Source of the DNA: Cydia pomonella
Lineage: Eukaryota > Arthropoda > Insecta > Lepidoptera > Tortricidae
Direction: 5' to 3'
Assembly (NCBI RefSeq): GCF_033807575.1
Contig: NC_084713.1
Location: 15,785,389-15,849,388 of the forward strand
DNA: 64,000 nucleotides
Made by a program: the position numbers and the translations under genes. This document shows, one piece after another, positions 1-13,000 of this stretch. Position 1 is the stretch's first letter; each line of letters starts with the position of its first letter. The notes beneath the pieces are model-generated. The model did no database searches. It was not told the DNA's origin and was given only the letters and a program-made list of their open reading frames with translations.

Positions 1-805
1 GACATCGACATATCCGTTTCGTCGTTTCTTCAAACAAAAACGTCACTTTTTACACTGACATATCTGATTCATATCGTGTCTAGACACGGTCTAGGTCTAG
101 ACCTAATATCTGATGTATCTTAAAATCCAAATCGGACCGTTAGGCTTATATTAATTTCTGCAGGACTGAAACCGCAAGAAATTAATCGCAATGCGTTCTA
201 AGACTTAAAGGGATTGGCATCCGATTGGGTTCGCTTTAGATCGTTGGTGCGCATCGTTTCAGCTATTTCCGCGTTCTAATTGAAACGTCAAACGGCAGAA
301 ATGTCAGACCAACTATAAGATAGCTCGAAAGTGTTTGGAGATCTGAACAAGGATTCTTGTTTTGTCAAGGGACAATATAGGCTTCTTAAGATATTTGTAC
401 GCACCTTTTAGTTGTCGACTGCACCAAAAACGTTAGCCGGTACTGTTCCGTAAACTTTATTTTCGTGTTTAAGTAAATCTGTTATTAGATGCAACGTAAC
501 CTCGATCAATTCGATCGATTTTATGTGGCATTTTGCTGTCGACACAATGATGTCGATGTTTTGTCTTCGGAGGGTATACAAATCGTTATTTTTATAATCA
601 TAATTTTTTCTATAATTTGCTAGAATCTAGAACTGCTATTGGCTTATTATGTGTTACCTGTAGACATAAGAGAGGACGGTAAAAACCCGCGCGACGGCAA
701 TATTTTCTGTCGTAAGTTTCGCGCGTCATCATTTGTTTCCTTCTTATTTCCTGTCAGTTCACCCTTAAGAGTGTTGCTGTTAGTAAATAAATCGCTTTAA
801 TTGTT
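1..805. other. Upstream flank or intron of the SDR gene; diverged repeat at its end
   Basis: No recognisable exon. About 681-770 (AAAAACCCGCGCG... then TTTGTTTCCTTC) is a diverged copy of sequence at 7693-7780, so a repeat lies immediately before the first visible exon. TCAGT at 754-758 resembles an arthropod initiator but has no other promoter support. Confidence 0.35.
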
Positions 806-811
806 ATGCAG

Positions 812-1015
812 GTGACAGCAGCCGGTAAAGCGGTGTTGGTGACAGGCTGCGACAACGTCCTAGGCAACGCCGTGGCGAGAAGACTGGACGACCTGGGCTA
901 CCACGTGTTCGCCGGCTTCCAGAGCAAGGCTGGGAATATCGACGCGGACATGCTGAAGGAAGACTGCTCCGGGCGGCTGCATACTCTGCAGTTAGACATC
1001 ACTTCTGAGACCCAG
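812..1015 (+). CDS. SDR gene, first visible coding exon (nucleotide-binding start)
   Basis: Codes for the first beta-alpha-beta unit with TGCDNVLG and LGYHVFAG, ending at LDITSETQ. The acceptor is TTGTTATGCAG ending at 811 and the donor is CAG/GTATTT at 1016; both junctions are phase 0. An ATG at 806 is in frame, with G at -3, so translation could start there and add Met-Gln. Because the ATG sits inside a good acceptor and relatives carry an N-terminal extension, I favour an internal exon. It is GC-rich against AT-rich surroundings. Confidence 0.8.
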
Positions 1016-4000
1016 GTATTTACCCCGGCCATCCAACAGCAATTGCTAACAGCTGTGAGATGCCGCTTCTATCGCTTTCAATTCCACTTCGGCCTGCTGT
1101 CTTACATACTCGATTTTCTGTACCTTTCTAGGGTTTTCTATATGTCTACTGCTTTCATGTCTAACTGAGACGATTGAAAAGAAGTTATTTTATTAGGCCA
1201 GCTGCGGACATGTAGAAGGGATGAAGTTGATTTGAATTCGCTATCGCTTTCAATTCCACTTCGGCCTGCTGTCTTACATACTCGATTTTCTGTACCTTTC
1301 TAGGGTTTTCTATATGTCTACTGCTTTCATGTCTAACTGAGACGATTGAAAAGAAGTAATTTTATTAGGCCAGCTGCGGACATGTAGAAGGGATGAAGTT
1401 GATTTGAATTATGTTAAGTATTAAAGCTAAAGAATCTTTAGTAAAGATTAGCTTTAGCCAAAACGAGTCTACATCTTTTCTGAAGACTTTGAAGAAATGT
1501 TGTATATGATAGTTCGCAAACGAGCAGACAACCCGCCTGATTGCAAGCGGTGATCGTCACCCATGGATATAAGCAACATGACAGGAGCCACTTAAGCGTT
1601 GCTGACCCTTGAGAACCCTAAATATCCGCTTAAGTTGCACTCAATCGCTTGAGATAAGAAATTGACAATTAATTACGGGGTCATACTTAAGTGTAACTTA
1701 TAAAAACTTCTTAATTAACGATTACATGGATAGATTCTATATCCGGTTTAATTGATCGCGAGTATTGGATTAACACACTCTATAAGATATTAATGTCTGG
1801 ATTTCTAAGGGATAGACGTCATCTGCGAGCGTAAGTGCGAACGTCTTGAATTAGAACAGGGTGATGTACGCCAAATATACCTTCCCCAGCCACGAAATAT
1901 TACATTACAAGTAATCAATTCAGACTAAACTAAGCCTTATCCTCAATTATAATCTTCATCGTCATAGCGCTATTACGTCACAATCTATACGCTTTAAAAC
2001 TACTGACTTCCCATCTTTATTTTATTATATTTTATTAGGTATACTGAACAGATATCATATAATATCACGAGAAACATACAATTGCATATCATGGCTTAAA
2101 AACTAGCACGAGATCTAAAACGAAATGTTACAAATTAATTGAACACCATATCATAGCTACAGTGAAAAATATCAGAGAACAAATAACTATCTAAACATTC
2201 CAATATAAGAGAGTAATAAACTTTACATTATAGAGATTAAACCTCACAAATGAGACAAACTTAGAGAGTCAATGCAGATGTCATCAGTCAATGAGAGCAG
2301 AGAAGAAGAGGATGTCAGCCAAGCATTTCTTAAACCTAGCAATGTGGGGGTCAAAAATATCAAAGCCCCTACCGCCCTAATCCGGCTATTAAATCATTAT
2401 ATTGGCGACATATTCTTGTATTGTATTATAGAATGAAGTATTGATTTTATATACTCTAAGACCGAAAAGTTTAGTGTTACGATCTCTAAATGTAAGTGAG
2501 TTAAAGGTAATGGATGATAACAGTGCTGCCAAATCAATTCTAGAGTGTATAATTTACATCGTACTTAGTTACACGATTATTCGTTTTAGTTAAAAGGTTA
2601 CTCTGCTACTTTTATATGAATGTCAATCGAGATATATACAACTTTGGGCTTAATGCGCCTATTTCGATATTTCTCTAATACGATTGGTCGGAACGCCCGC
2701 TTTATTACGTTCTGTTCTCCAAGATCGCTATATCCAAGTAGCTCAGGCTTTTATCACTAGATGACGGGAACTCTTGTAATTCACGTTGTTAAAAGAAAGA
2801 CGCAACATAACGTGCCTTCCAATTTGCGGAAGTGATCTCTTAGTAATCTCACTGCACTATTGTATGATATTTTTACTCTGGTCACGTTTCTTTACTTTTG
2901 TTTTGTGACTTAAAGGAGGCTACTGTAGTAACTTACTTCAGCCATAGAATAAATAACAGTACTACCATACAGAAAGGAAACTTCCTACAAAACCAAAGTT
3001 TGACAGCGATTCAGGGCCGAAACATGTTGTCCCATTCTAATGTATGGATCTATCCCTTTCGGCTAATTAGGGTTGTCAAAGTTCATGTAATTATCTTATC
3101 TGTGGTTGTGCACGCAAAGGAATGTCAATAGTCACTGGACGGCAAATGTATAAGACTTTGTAAGGAGGAAATTCAAGGGGTTGGTGATGAAAACGGCACT
3201 ACTTTTCATCCCTCATCATCAAGTTTCTTGAATCCTAGGAGAACCACTACAAGAATCGGATGATACTGAAGTCAAACTGCGGCTTAATAATTATACATAT
3301 AGAATTTTTCTAGAGAATTTCGTCTATATTATAAGAGAAACGAAAAATATATTATACAAGCCTAGCTAGCCCCACAGTATAAGCTCAATAAGGCCTCTGT
3401 TATGGCCACTAGACGACGACATAGTTATATATAATACTTATAAACATAGAAAACATCCATAACTCAGGAACAAATATTTATGATAACACACACAAATAAG
3501 TAAATGCTCTTAGTTTACACTAACCACCAGCCACCACTCAGGCCTTACACTTACTCGTTGCTCCTGCTTCGTAGGCAGGGTCACAACTGCGACTAGGAGG
3601 CCGTTTAAAAGAGTATCGTCATCAGAAACTAAAACAGAGTTCGAATTTTGAATTAATTACGCTAGAACACGATAAACAATTGAATGAGTTTCCTAATGGC
3701 AATAACAATTACAGCCGTTATGCATGGTAGAAAGGTAGAAAAGGCTGGGATGCTATGCTATTTCAGCTCATATTATTTTTCACTATTTTAAGCTTAGAAA
3801 TGTGGCCGTGGTCGATACTTTAAATTTAAAGCTGTCTTGAGCCACACTAACACTAAATAAATCATACGGTTTAACTCGCGTATTTTTATTAACTTCCGTG
3901 ACATGATTTAGAGAGCCTAGTTCTCCCTTTTAAGAATAGAATCGAATAGTATAGAATTAAAAATCACGAACATAGGTCTAAACAGTACCTTGAAACTTGT

Positions 4001-7000
4001 ATAAAAAAAACTCCTATAAATGCCCAGTTTTATTTTTTTAACTCATTGATTACTTTTTTTGTTAAAACTCACTAAAAACATAAATTTAAAAACAGGCACG
4101 CACTCTCGCTGACGCTCACACTCACTTATCACTGAGAGACAAACCTGAACCTACGAGGCCTTAAATTGATTGAATTGATCAATTACTATGAAATTAACAT
4201 GAGACTCACGCTATGACGTCACAAAATGTTATGATAATATCCCCTTATTTTGAGTTGAAGTTTTGATTATATTCTGGATGGATGACACACATCTCTAGAA
4301 ACTCATAAATAGGAAATATAATAAAAACTCCAACTCAAAATAAGGGGATATTATCGAGTAAATATTGAGTATTTACTCGGTAATTACTGAAAGTACCCGA
4401 TAAATACCCGTATTGACTCTTTTAGGTGGGTAAAATCGATTGCTAATATAATATTTAAACACATGAGATTTAAGAACTAAATTGATTTTTATAAAGGTGC
4501 AAAATTCAAATTTTCTATGGGACAATAACCCTTTGCACCTACATTTTTAAATTTGCCGCTTTTTTCTACTAGCGGAAATGGCTTGATAGACTATAAAAAG
4601 CATATAGGATGCTTAATTTTTGGAAAAAAATGTTTTTGGAAAACTTGTTATAATGCGTAGTTATCAATTTTATTTATTAATAAGAAGGTATTTACTTTAA
4701 AAATATGGGACTTAAGCTATATCGATCTTCTCGATAGCTGTATTCGCTATGTGCACGACTGTCGCGCAACCTAGCGTCCGCAAGTCTAGGGGAAAACGTC
4801 AATGCACTACATCTTATAAAACTACTCCAAAACTAAAAACTACTGAACGGATTTTCATACGACTTTCATCTATCAATAGAGTGATTCTTGAGGAAGGCTT
4901 AAGTATATAACTTGTTAAGGTTTTGTGTTAATTGATTGAAATATAACGATGTTGTTCTAAGTATTTTTAGGGCTCTATTCTAAAGCTAATTTCCCGATAT
5001 TTTTTCATATTTTTAGGGTTCCGTACCAAAAAGGTAGAAAAGGAACCCTTATGGTGCGACTCTGTCCGTCCGTCTGTCACATTGCTAAATATCTCGAGAA
5101 GTACTTAAGCTATCGATGTGAAATTTTGAATGGTAATGAATAACGTTAACCCAAACATATTGGATGTGTAATTTTTTTATTTTTTAAGTTCCCAATATAA
5201 GGAGGGGGCAAAATTTTAAAGTTTAGTTACTAGGTCAAGTGGGGTATCATTTGAAAGAGCTCAAATTGAACATTACAAAACAATTTTTTTTTCATAGTGA
5301 AAAAAAATTTACTTATGAAGGAAAATGTTAAAAAAAATACCATTCCCCCCTTATCTCCGAAGTTTACGAATTATGAAATTTTACATAATAATAACATTAT
5401 CATAAAGATTGTAGGAAAAATAAAATCAGACCTCTATCTTGATAACTTTTTTTTATTAAGAAAATAACATTTTGTAATTTAGTTTGCTACTTAATCCCAT
5501 TTGCGGGTGTTTATTATACCTAGTTGATGAGATTACACTAAAGGCACCATCTTTCAAATAAAATAAAAATTATTGAAATCGGTTCACATGATAAACAATT
5601 ATGCCTGAAAAACCAACATACATAGAGATCGCACAAATTAGTTAGCCAATTCGCCCATAGATGGCGCTGTACACAATTATATTAGTAGTATACTTCTGGT
5701 CAAAACTCTTTCATGAGAAAATTGAAAGTTTGTACGGAACCGGTGCGCGAGGTAAACGAACTCGTACTTGACTAGTTTTTTTTTTAACTTTGGTTCGAAA
5801 GCTATAGAGGGATAAACATTATTTCGGCCTTTAAAAACGGTTTTATTCCAAATATATTCAATTTACTACCGGACTGGCGGGATCTTGCTCAGCACAGGGA
5901 GGATTGGAAAGCTAGAGGGGAGGCCTTTGCCCAGCAGTGGGACACACAAATAGGCTAATAAAAAAATATATATATTCAATTTATTCAAAAAAGTTTTTAG
6001 AAAGATTTAAGTTATTTTTAAAGACGTGCAACACGTTGGTGGTTTCTGATTTTTTTTTTGTGACATTTAGTTACATGTGCCCCCCTTAAAAATATATTTC
6101 TTACAATTTTGAGTACTTAATTCAGTAGCGGCTTACAAAATACACCTTTATTTCAAATGTATATGCCCCTTTCAGCACTTTAAATAGTTTATACCTGGGT
6201 ATAAACGAGTAAATACTAATTTGGGCATAAACGATATTGGGTATTTACTGGGTATTTACTCGGTAAACGGGTAAGTACCCGTGAGTATTTATTCATTACC
6301 CATCATCGATGATTGATTGTGTGTCATGATTGAATGTGGTATAAATAGTATAGGTATAGTTAGAGCTGTAGTATGTAATGTAGCTGTGAGAAAGGAGCCA
6401 GTTTATTCGAGCAGTAGTAAACGGACCATTCTTTACCCCTCACCTCATGTTAATAATTATAGGCAATGTTTTTTTTTTCAATAACCTTGGTAGTAAGTCT
6501 TGAGGCATTAAGTCGGCCATATGTGCAGTTTTATATCGTACAATTAAGTTTATATAAATAAAAGGAAAGAAAGTAGGAAGTGTAATTTCTGTACGGTAGT
6601 ACTATTATTTATTCTGTGATGATGCCTTCAAAATCTGTAAATAATAGCCAACATTACGATAAACAGTTTTGTTACTATAAATAAAATTTCCTCGCTATAT
6701 TGTTGACAGTCGCTACAGAAGCTGCCAGCTCTTCGATCTCCTGTGGCGTCTTACCCCCTTATTCATAAAATTTAACGGGCCTGGTTTAGTTAAATTATGT
6801 TTTATCCCTTTCTGATAAATACAGAAGTCAAAATAACAGACAAGACAAACGATTCATAGCTAATTCAGGCCAGCAACGCGTTCATGAATAACGCCGTAAG
6901 TCTTTTCGAAAGATATTTGGAGAGGCTCAGAGCGCCAGGGCCCCGTATTTTTCTACCCTGCGCTCTCCGCCGGCTCTGCCGCTGCCGCTGTATACACACG

Positions 7001-10000
7001 TTGAATCTCAAACCAGCACCGGTCCCATACTCTACGGTACATCCCATCCGGTCTCTTGCTGTCCGTTCTTGATTGTTCTGATCCTAAAGGGGCCTGAGGC
7101 CCGGAACTATAACTTCAAGTTCCGGGCCTCAGGCCCCTTTAGGATGCAAAGCGCTAAGTTAATCTTATAAATAATTTTAAAACCATAAGAGATAACGTTT
7201 GTATTTTTATTAGTTCAATTGGTAATATTAACCTTAATAGGTACCGATAATACGATCTTTAACAACACTTTCTCAGGAATAGTATAAATCAATACATCAC
7301 CATCAGATACGATTCAAATTCAGAAAACACTCCTTATGCCAAAGGTCATCTGCGCCAACACAAGCGTTTCATTCGTATTAATCTCCCACGCAGTTTAAGG
7401 GGAGGGCTGACGCAAAATTGAAGTTTTTATATTAAATTGTTAACCATGAAAAAAGTCACAATAATCTAGACTATACTTGAAAGGGCAGACTCTAATCAAA
7501 ACCTTAAAATTGTCTCGATAGAAGAAAAACACGATATTACGTCTAATTTTCGTTTATTTTGAATTGTATATCGTTACCCTGCATTCCAAAGCAATATAGT
7601 TTTAGTATAAAATATCTAGTGATATAGCTGAGGAATTTAACTATCAAAATATTAAACAGAAGCATACTTTAGAAGTTATTAAGGTAAAACATTAAAACCC
7701 GCGCGATCACCAAATCTTCCGTCTCAAGTTTTGCGCGGCGAATATGTTTTGTTTCTTTCAATATCCTGGCATTACGCCCCTTCTTGATTCTTGATTCTAT
7801 TTGCATCCCTACTCGATGCGTCGAATGTCTGCACAAAGTCTTAAATTTTTGGCATATAGTCTTCCAAGGATGTCCACAACGAGCGGTTTCGTGCCGCCCT
7901 ACTCAATAACGGCTATTCACGTCAGCGGCAGCACACAAACTACTGCCTTTCCTATCTTATTTATTTCAATAGGTATAGGTATAGCCTGTCCGATTTGTAA
8001 GATCAAGTTCGCCACACATTTACTATGGCGTACTTGATCTAAGAAAAACGGACAGACTATACGTCAAAATGGGGCCGGTACAGCCGTGTCTTGCACACGA
8101 ATCGAGCCAATAGTGCAGTCTAACGCCACAAAGGTTGATAAAAGCGACCGGGCCGTTATCCCCTTCGATGGGTTTTTGAAGGGGTATTTCGTAAGGCTTT
8201 GCTTACCAAAGCCGTTGCTAACTAAAACTCTTTTATTTGGCTAAGCGCTGCATAATACGGGTAAGCTGATACCCGTTCCTAAGCGCTAACCCGTTGAAAG
8301 GGTATTGATTATAAATTATAACGCTGATGGCATTTTCAACTTTCTCTTGATAAAAATATAATCATCAAATATTGCTTATTTATTTTTAAAGACTAGGATT
8401 AGGTGTCTAGGGCGTTGACAGCACAGGCGTCATATATTTTGAATTAGGAAAGGCGATTCCTATTCATTTAGCGGTATCTCTGAAAGGAAAATCCCTTCCT
8501 AGAGCTAAATCAAATGAACGGGTAAGCCATTCAACGGGAAAGCCAATCGTTGGGGCTATTCGATGAACGGCTAAGCCATTTAAAGGCTTTTTCTGGGAAG
8601 CGGTGGACGGGTCCCTGATTGATGAGTTAGTATCACGCGCGTGATGGTCGCAACTAGTTTTTTTTTTAATACTACGTCGGTGGCAAACAAGCATACGGCC
8701 CGCCTGATGGTAAGCAGCCTCCGTAGCCTATTTACGCCTGCAACTCCAGAGGAGTTACATGCGCGTTGCCGACCCTAAACCCGCCCCCCCTCATTGAGCT
8801 CTGGCAACCTTACTCACCGGCAGGAACACAACACTATGAGTAGGGTCTAGTGTTATTTGGCTGCTGTTTTTTGTAAGGTGGAGGTACTTCTCCAGTTGGG
8901 CTCTGCTCTAGATCTGGAATGACATCCACTGGCTGTGCCCTACCTCACAAAGCGAGATGACATTCACAATGCCCATACCTCTCTTAAAAGAGTTGCGTTA
9001 GACTGCGCGATTGGCTCGAATTCGTTAGTGACACCACTGAACTAGTACCATTCTTAAATAGTGCCCGTAAGGTCAGTCTCTAAATATATGTCAATGGTTT
9101 CCGCTACAACTAAGCCCTCTCATTATTCCTTTTTAAAGTCAAAGATTTACGACACCTTGACAGCAGGTCAACGCGCTAGACACACAGTGCTTCATTTTAA
9201 ACATAAATTTGCAATGTTAATCCTTTTTTTATGGATAGAAAAATCTAAATGGCATAAACTTTGTAAGGTGCACCCCTTCAAGAGGCTGCCTTTAAGAAAC
9301 GGTTTTTAAGCGATCAGGAGGAACGGGTATTAGACATTCGAAAAAAGAACTGCTTATCCGTAAGAAGCGCTTTAAAAGCTAAATGAAAGGGTTTTAGAAA
9401 GCAACGGCTGTGATAAGTAAAGCCTTACGAAAAACCCTTTCCAAAACCCTCGGAGGGGATACCGGACCGGTCCCTGCTTTTATACAAACACTACAATAGG
9501 TATTAAGCTAAAAGGTGAGCAGTTAAACAGTATTGTCAGAGATTACACAAGAGCAGATATAGCAGTTTCGAAAACTTGAGATAACCAAAGAGTGGCTATC
9601 AATTATACACTGGCAAACCCACTTTGCCAGTAGAAAAAAGAGTGAAATTCAATTTTTTTAAGCAAAAACCTTCCTTCCTAAAAAAATTTCGTGCTTCGCG
9701 CCTACATTCTTTTTCATTTTCAGCCGTTTTTTGCTGACGGAAATGGCTTGGTAAACTGTATAATTATTGTTATTTATTCCTCATGACACTAAACTGTCAG
9801 ACCTCTCATCTTAACGTTTAACCGGTTGCATCCCCAGCTTACTGCTTCTGAGGCACATACCACGCACAAACAGGTTCAGCATCTTCTGTTGTGAAAAGAT
9901 TTAGCCTTCACTTCTTTTGAGGTTCACTCTTGTTTTTCAGGTTTGAGGTTTTGATGACCGGTCTGACCTTGGTCTTGGTGGGTAGTGACCTTGCCTATGA

Positions 10001-13000
10001 AGCCGATGGTCCGGGGTTTTGTGTGATGAGCACAAATAATTGTTCCTGAATCATGGGTGTTTATATATTATACATATCGTTGTCTGCGTACCCACAACAC
10101 AAGCCTTCTTGAGTTTACTGTGTGGCTTAGTCAATCTGTGTAAGAAGGTCCAGTAATATTTATTTATTTATTTATTATTCTCCGTTTTGGCAAAGTGTTC
10201 CTCAGATAGCTTATTAATGAATGAGAAGGAAGGAGAATTCATGTCCATGCTGTAACATACCTTCTGTTGCTGTTGATGCTAATGGAAGCTTTAATAAAAT
10301 GTAACGATAGTTTACTCGACGTAAAAGACTGTTCGCAAATCAAACCCCATGATATGGAGTAGGTACTGCTGTTGTCTGCGGCAACTGAATACCAATTAAG
10401 CCCATGTTCGCCGATTGGCGACAAACAAACTAACAAGCGATGCGTGTTCTATTTCTTGTTTTTAAATGCCTCGTACAGTCGCCATCAGATATATCGGAGT
10501 GGCCAAGGTGCTCACGAATATTTGAACATGTCTCTATTGTCAAGGCGTTAGAGAAAATTAGCTAACGTTTCAATCGTTTGCGCTCCGTAGCGAACGAAAC
10601 GCAACTGTCTCCGTCGCATTAATATGAAAGAGTGATAGTGAGAGATCACTACGCTACGCTACGGAACGTAAACGATTATCACGCAACGGCGAATCTACAT
10701 TTCATAAAGTTTAATCTGTAATTTTGTATACAACACAGAGGCTTTGATCTTAATAATTCTGCCGAGAGCGCGGCACAAATTTATCTCATTTAGTTGCGCC
10801 AATTTGAAACCTTCCATCTTTGTGTTGGTTCTTTATTGTAATATAGACATTAAAGCGTTTGTCCCTGGCTTTGAACTTCTGTTAAATAACTGAGTTTACG
10901 CAAATGTCAATGTACGAAAAATAGCTTGACTTATTTTACCATTTTATACCACTTGCGACTTCGTTTCTATTATAGAAAAATTTCATCATGTAATATTATC
11001 TTGAATAGGATTTAAATATGTAGGTATTTTAGGAAATATTTTTTTAAATAAACTGTATAATGTTTCTCATAGCGATAACAAAGTTATTTAGAGTACGTAG
11101 TGCTATAATTAGAAGAAGCGAAGACTTAACTTAGAAATTAGGCATATACCTACGAACTCAACAATATTTAGAATTGAGTGGCAAAGTTATGCATGTCGAA
11201 GATTTAATTGGTTCTTGGTAACACTAGTTAAATATATTGGTAAAGTTTTACAAGGAAACACAGTACCAATAAGTAATATAAGTAATAAAAATCAAAACAG
11301 AAGTTACATACTTATTTACTAAGAAATTAACGATTTACGATTTAGAACAGTTTAACAGAAATGTGCTGTTTTTATAGTCCGGGAGCTAGCCGCTCCAAAC
11401 CCTACCTTATCGTATTACCGGCAATAAGGATTTTACAGATAAAGTAGACCATTAGTGGTCCTAAAATAAATTGGTTTGCCGTGGCGCAACCAGGCACGTT
11501 TTGAACAAGATTTTTTTTAACACCCTTTTTTTATAAAATATTTTACACACTTACCGAATAAAACTAATATGCTGAGATAGAGACTATTAAGTAGAACGTT
11601 AATCAGCAAGTCTGCCACGTCAAATACTGGCGGGTGTTGCAGGCAGACCACATTTAGCAGTCAGCTGACAGCCATATGGCCCCTAAAGATTCTTAGGTAT
11701 TCAAAAACTTACGGTATATAAGTAATTGACAAAACCGCTCATATGAAAAACTGCCAGGCTGCGTGCTGGCAGACCAAAATTTATGTATGCAGTTTTACTT
11801 GATCCAATGTAAAAAATTGGTTTCACTCGGTCGTCGATAAGGTAAAATATGGCTGTCAGGAGACTGCTAAATGTGGGCTGCCTGCAACACCCGCCAACAT
11901 TTGACGAGGCAGACTTGCTGATTCACGTTCTACTTAATAGTCTCTATCTCTGCATATGAGTTTTATTCGGTAAAACTCTGCTTAAAAAAAATCTTGTTCA
12001 AAACGTGCCAGGTTGCACCACGGCAGACCAATTTATTTTAGGACCACTAATGGTCTACTTTATCTGCAAAATCCTTATTGCCGGTAATACGATGAGTTAG
12101 GGTTTGGAGCGGCCAGCTTCCGATCTATCACATAAAAGGGCACATTTCTGCTTAAATGGTATATAATAGTTATGCTATATTTGTTAATTGTACAAAGGGA
12201 CTGATAGTATGGAATCATTTATTCGTGGTAATTTGGTACTAACAGGTCATGCTTTGACTTCAAACTGATAATTATAATGATACTGGAATCATATCAGTTA
12301 GCTTCAATTCGCGCGGGCGTCTCGCTTGCACGAATACTTGTACGGAACGGTTTAATGTCAGTGCACGTTCGAATTGGCCAGTATATCTGTAAAAAAAATT
12401 GAAAAAATTTCCTTTTCATTTCATTAAATAAATATTATTGGTACCGCATCGCATTCCTGACAAGTAACTCTACTATACGAGCAATTTCAGCTCATGGGCT
12501 AAGGTCAAATTCCCTGTCCCGTATTCCGATTTGTTGAAATTGGATCTGTAATAAATTTAATTATGAAGGTTGATGTTATTATTTTGCCGTCGTAACGCAC
12601 CCTATGAGCGGAACCTCTGTTCTTCAGATCCTGTCTGCGTCGCTGTACATCGTGGACCACCTACCAGAGGGCGCGCAGGGCCTGTGGGCGATCGTGAACT
12701 GCGAGTCGTGGTGCGCGCTTGGCGAGCTCGAGTGGGTGCCGTTCTCGGTCATCCGGCGCGCGATGGAGGTGAATCTGTTAGGTGAGTAAGCTACGCTAGG
12801 TGGTTGCTGATGTGATTACTTGCGGAGAGATGGCGCTAGTAACAATATTTTTATATTACCCATGATAGAAAACACGAAAAATCGGCATGACATGGCTATT
12901 TCCATCGTTCTTAGTTTCCAAGATACACTAATAAAAAACCTTATTTTAAGTTTTTGTACGCTTTTCACTCAGGTTTTAGGCATAAAGAAAGAGATCAAAT

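Larger units (their letters stand above)
4356..6310. repeat. Two clusters of a GGTATTTACTCGGTAA-like motif around the repeat block
   Basis: 4356-4430 and 6188-6305 both contain several degenerate versions of GTATTTACTCGGTAA and GTACCCG, separated by the GGGTTCC-family repeat and the RTE remnant. They may be one simple repeat split by insertions. Confidence 0.4.

Noticed and set aside
806..811. ATG at 806 as the certain start of the SDR protein
   Set aside because: It coincides with a good splice acceptor, and SDR9C relatives usually have an extra N-terminal segment; start left undecided.
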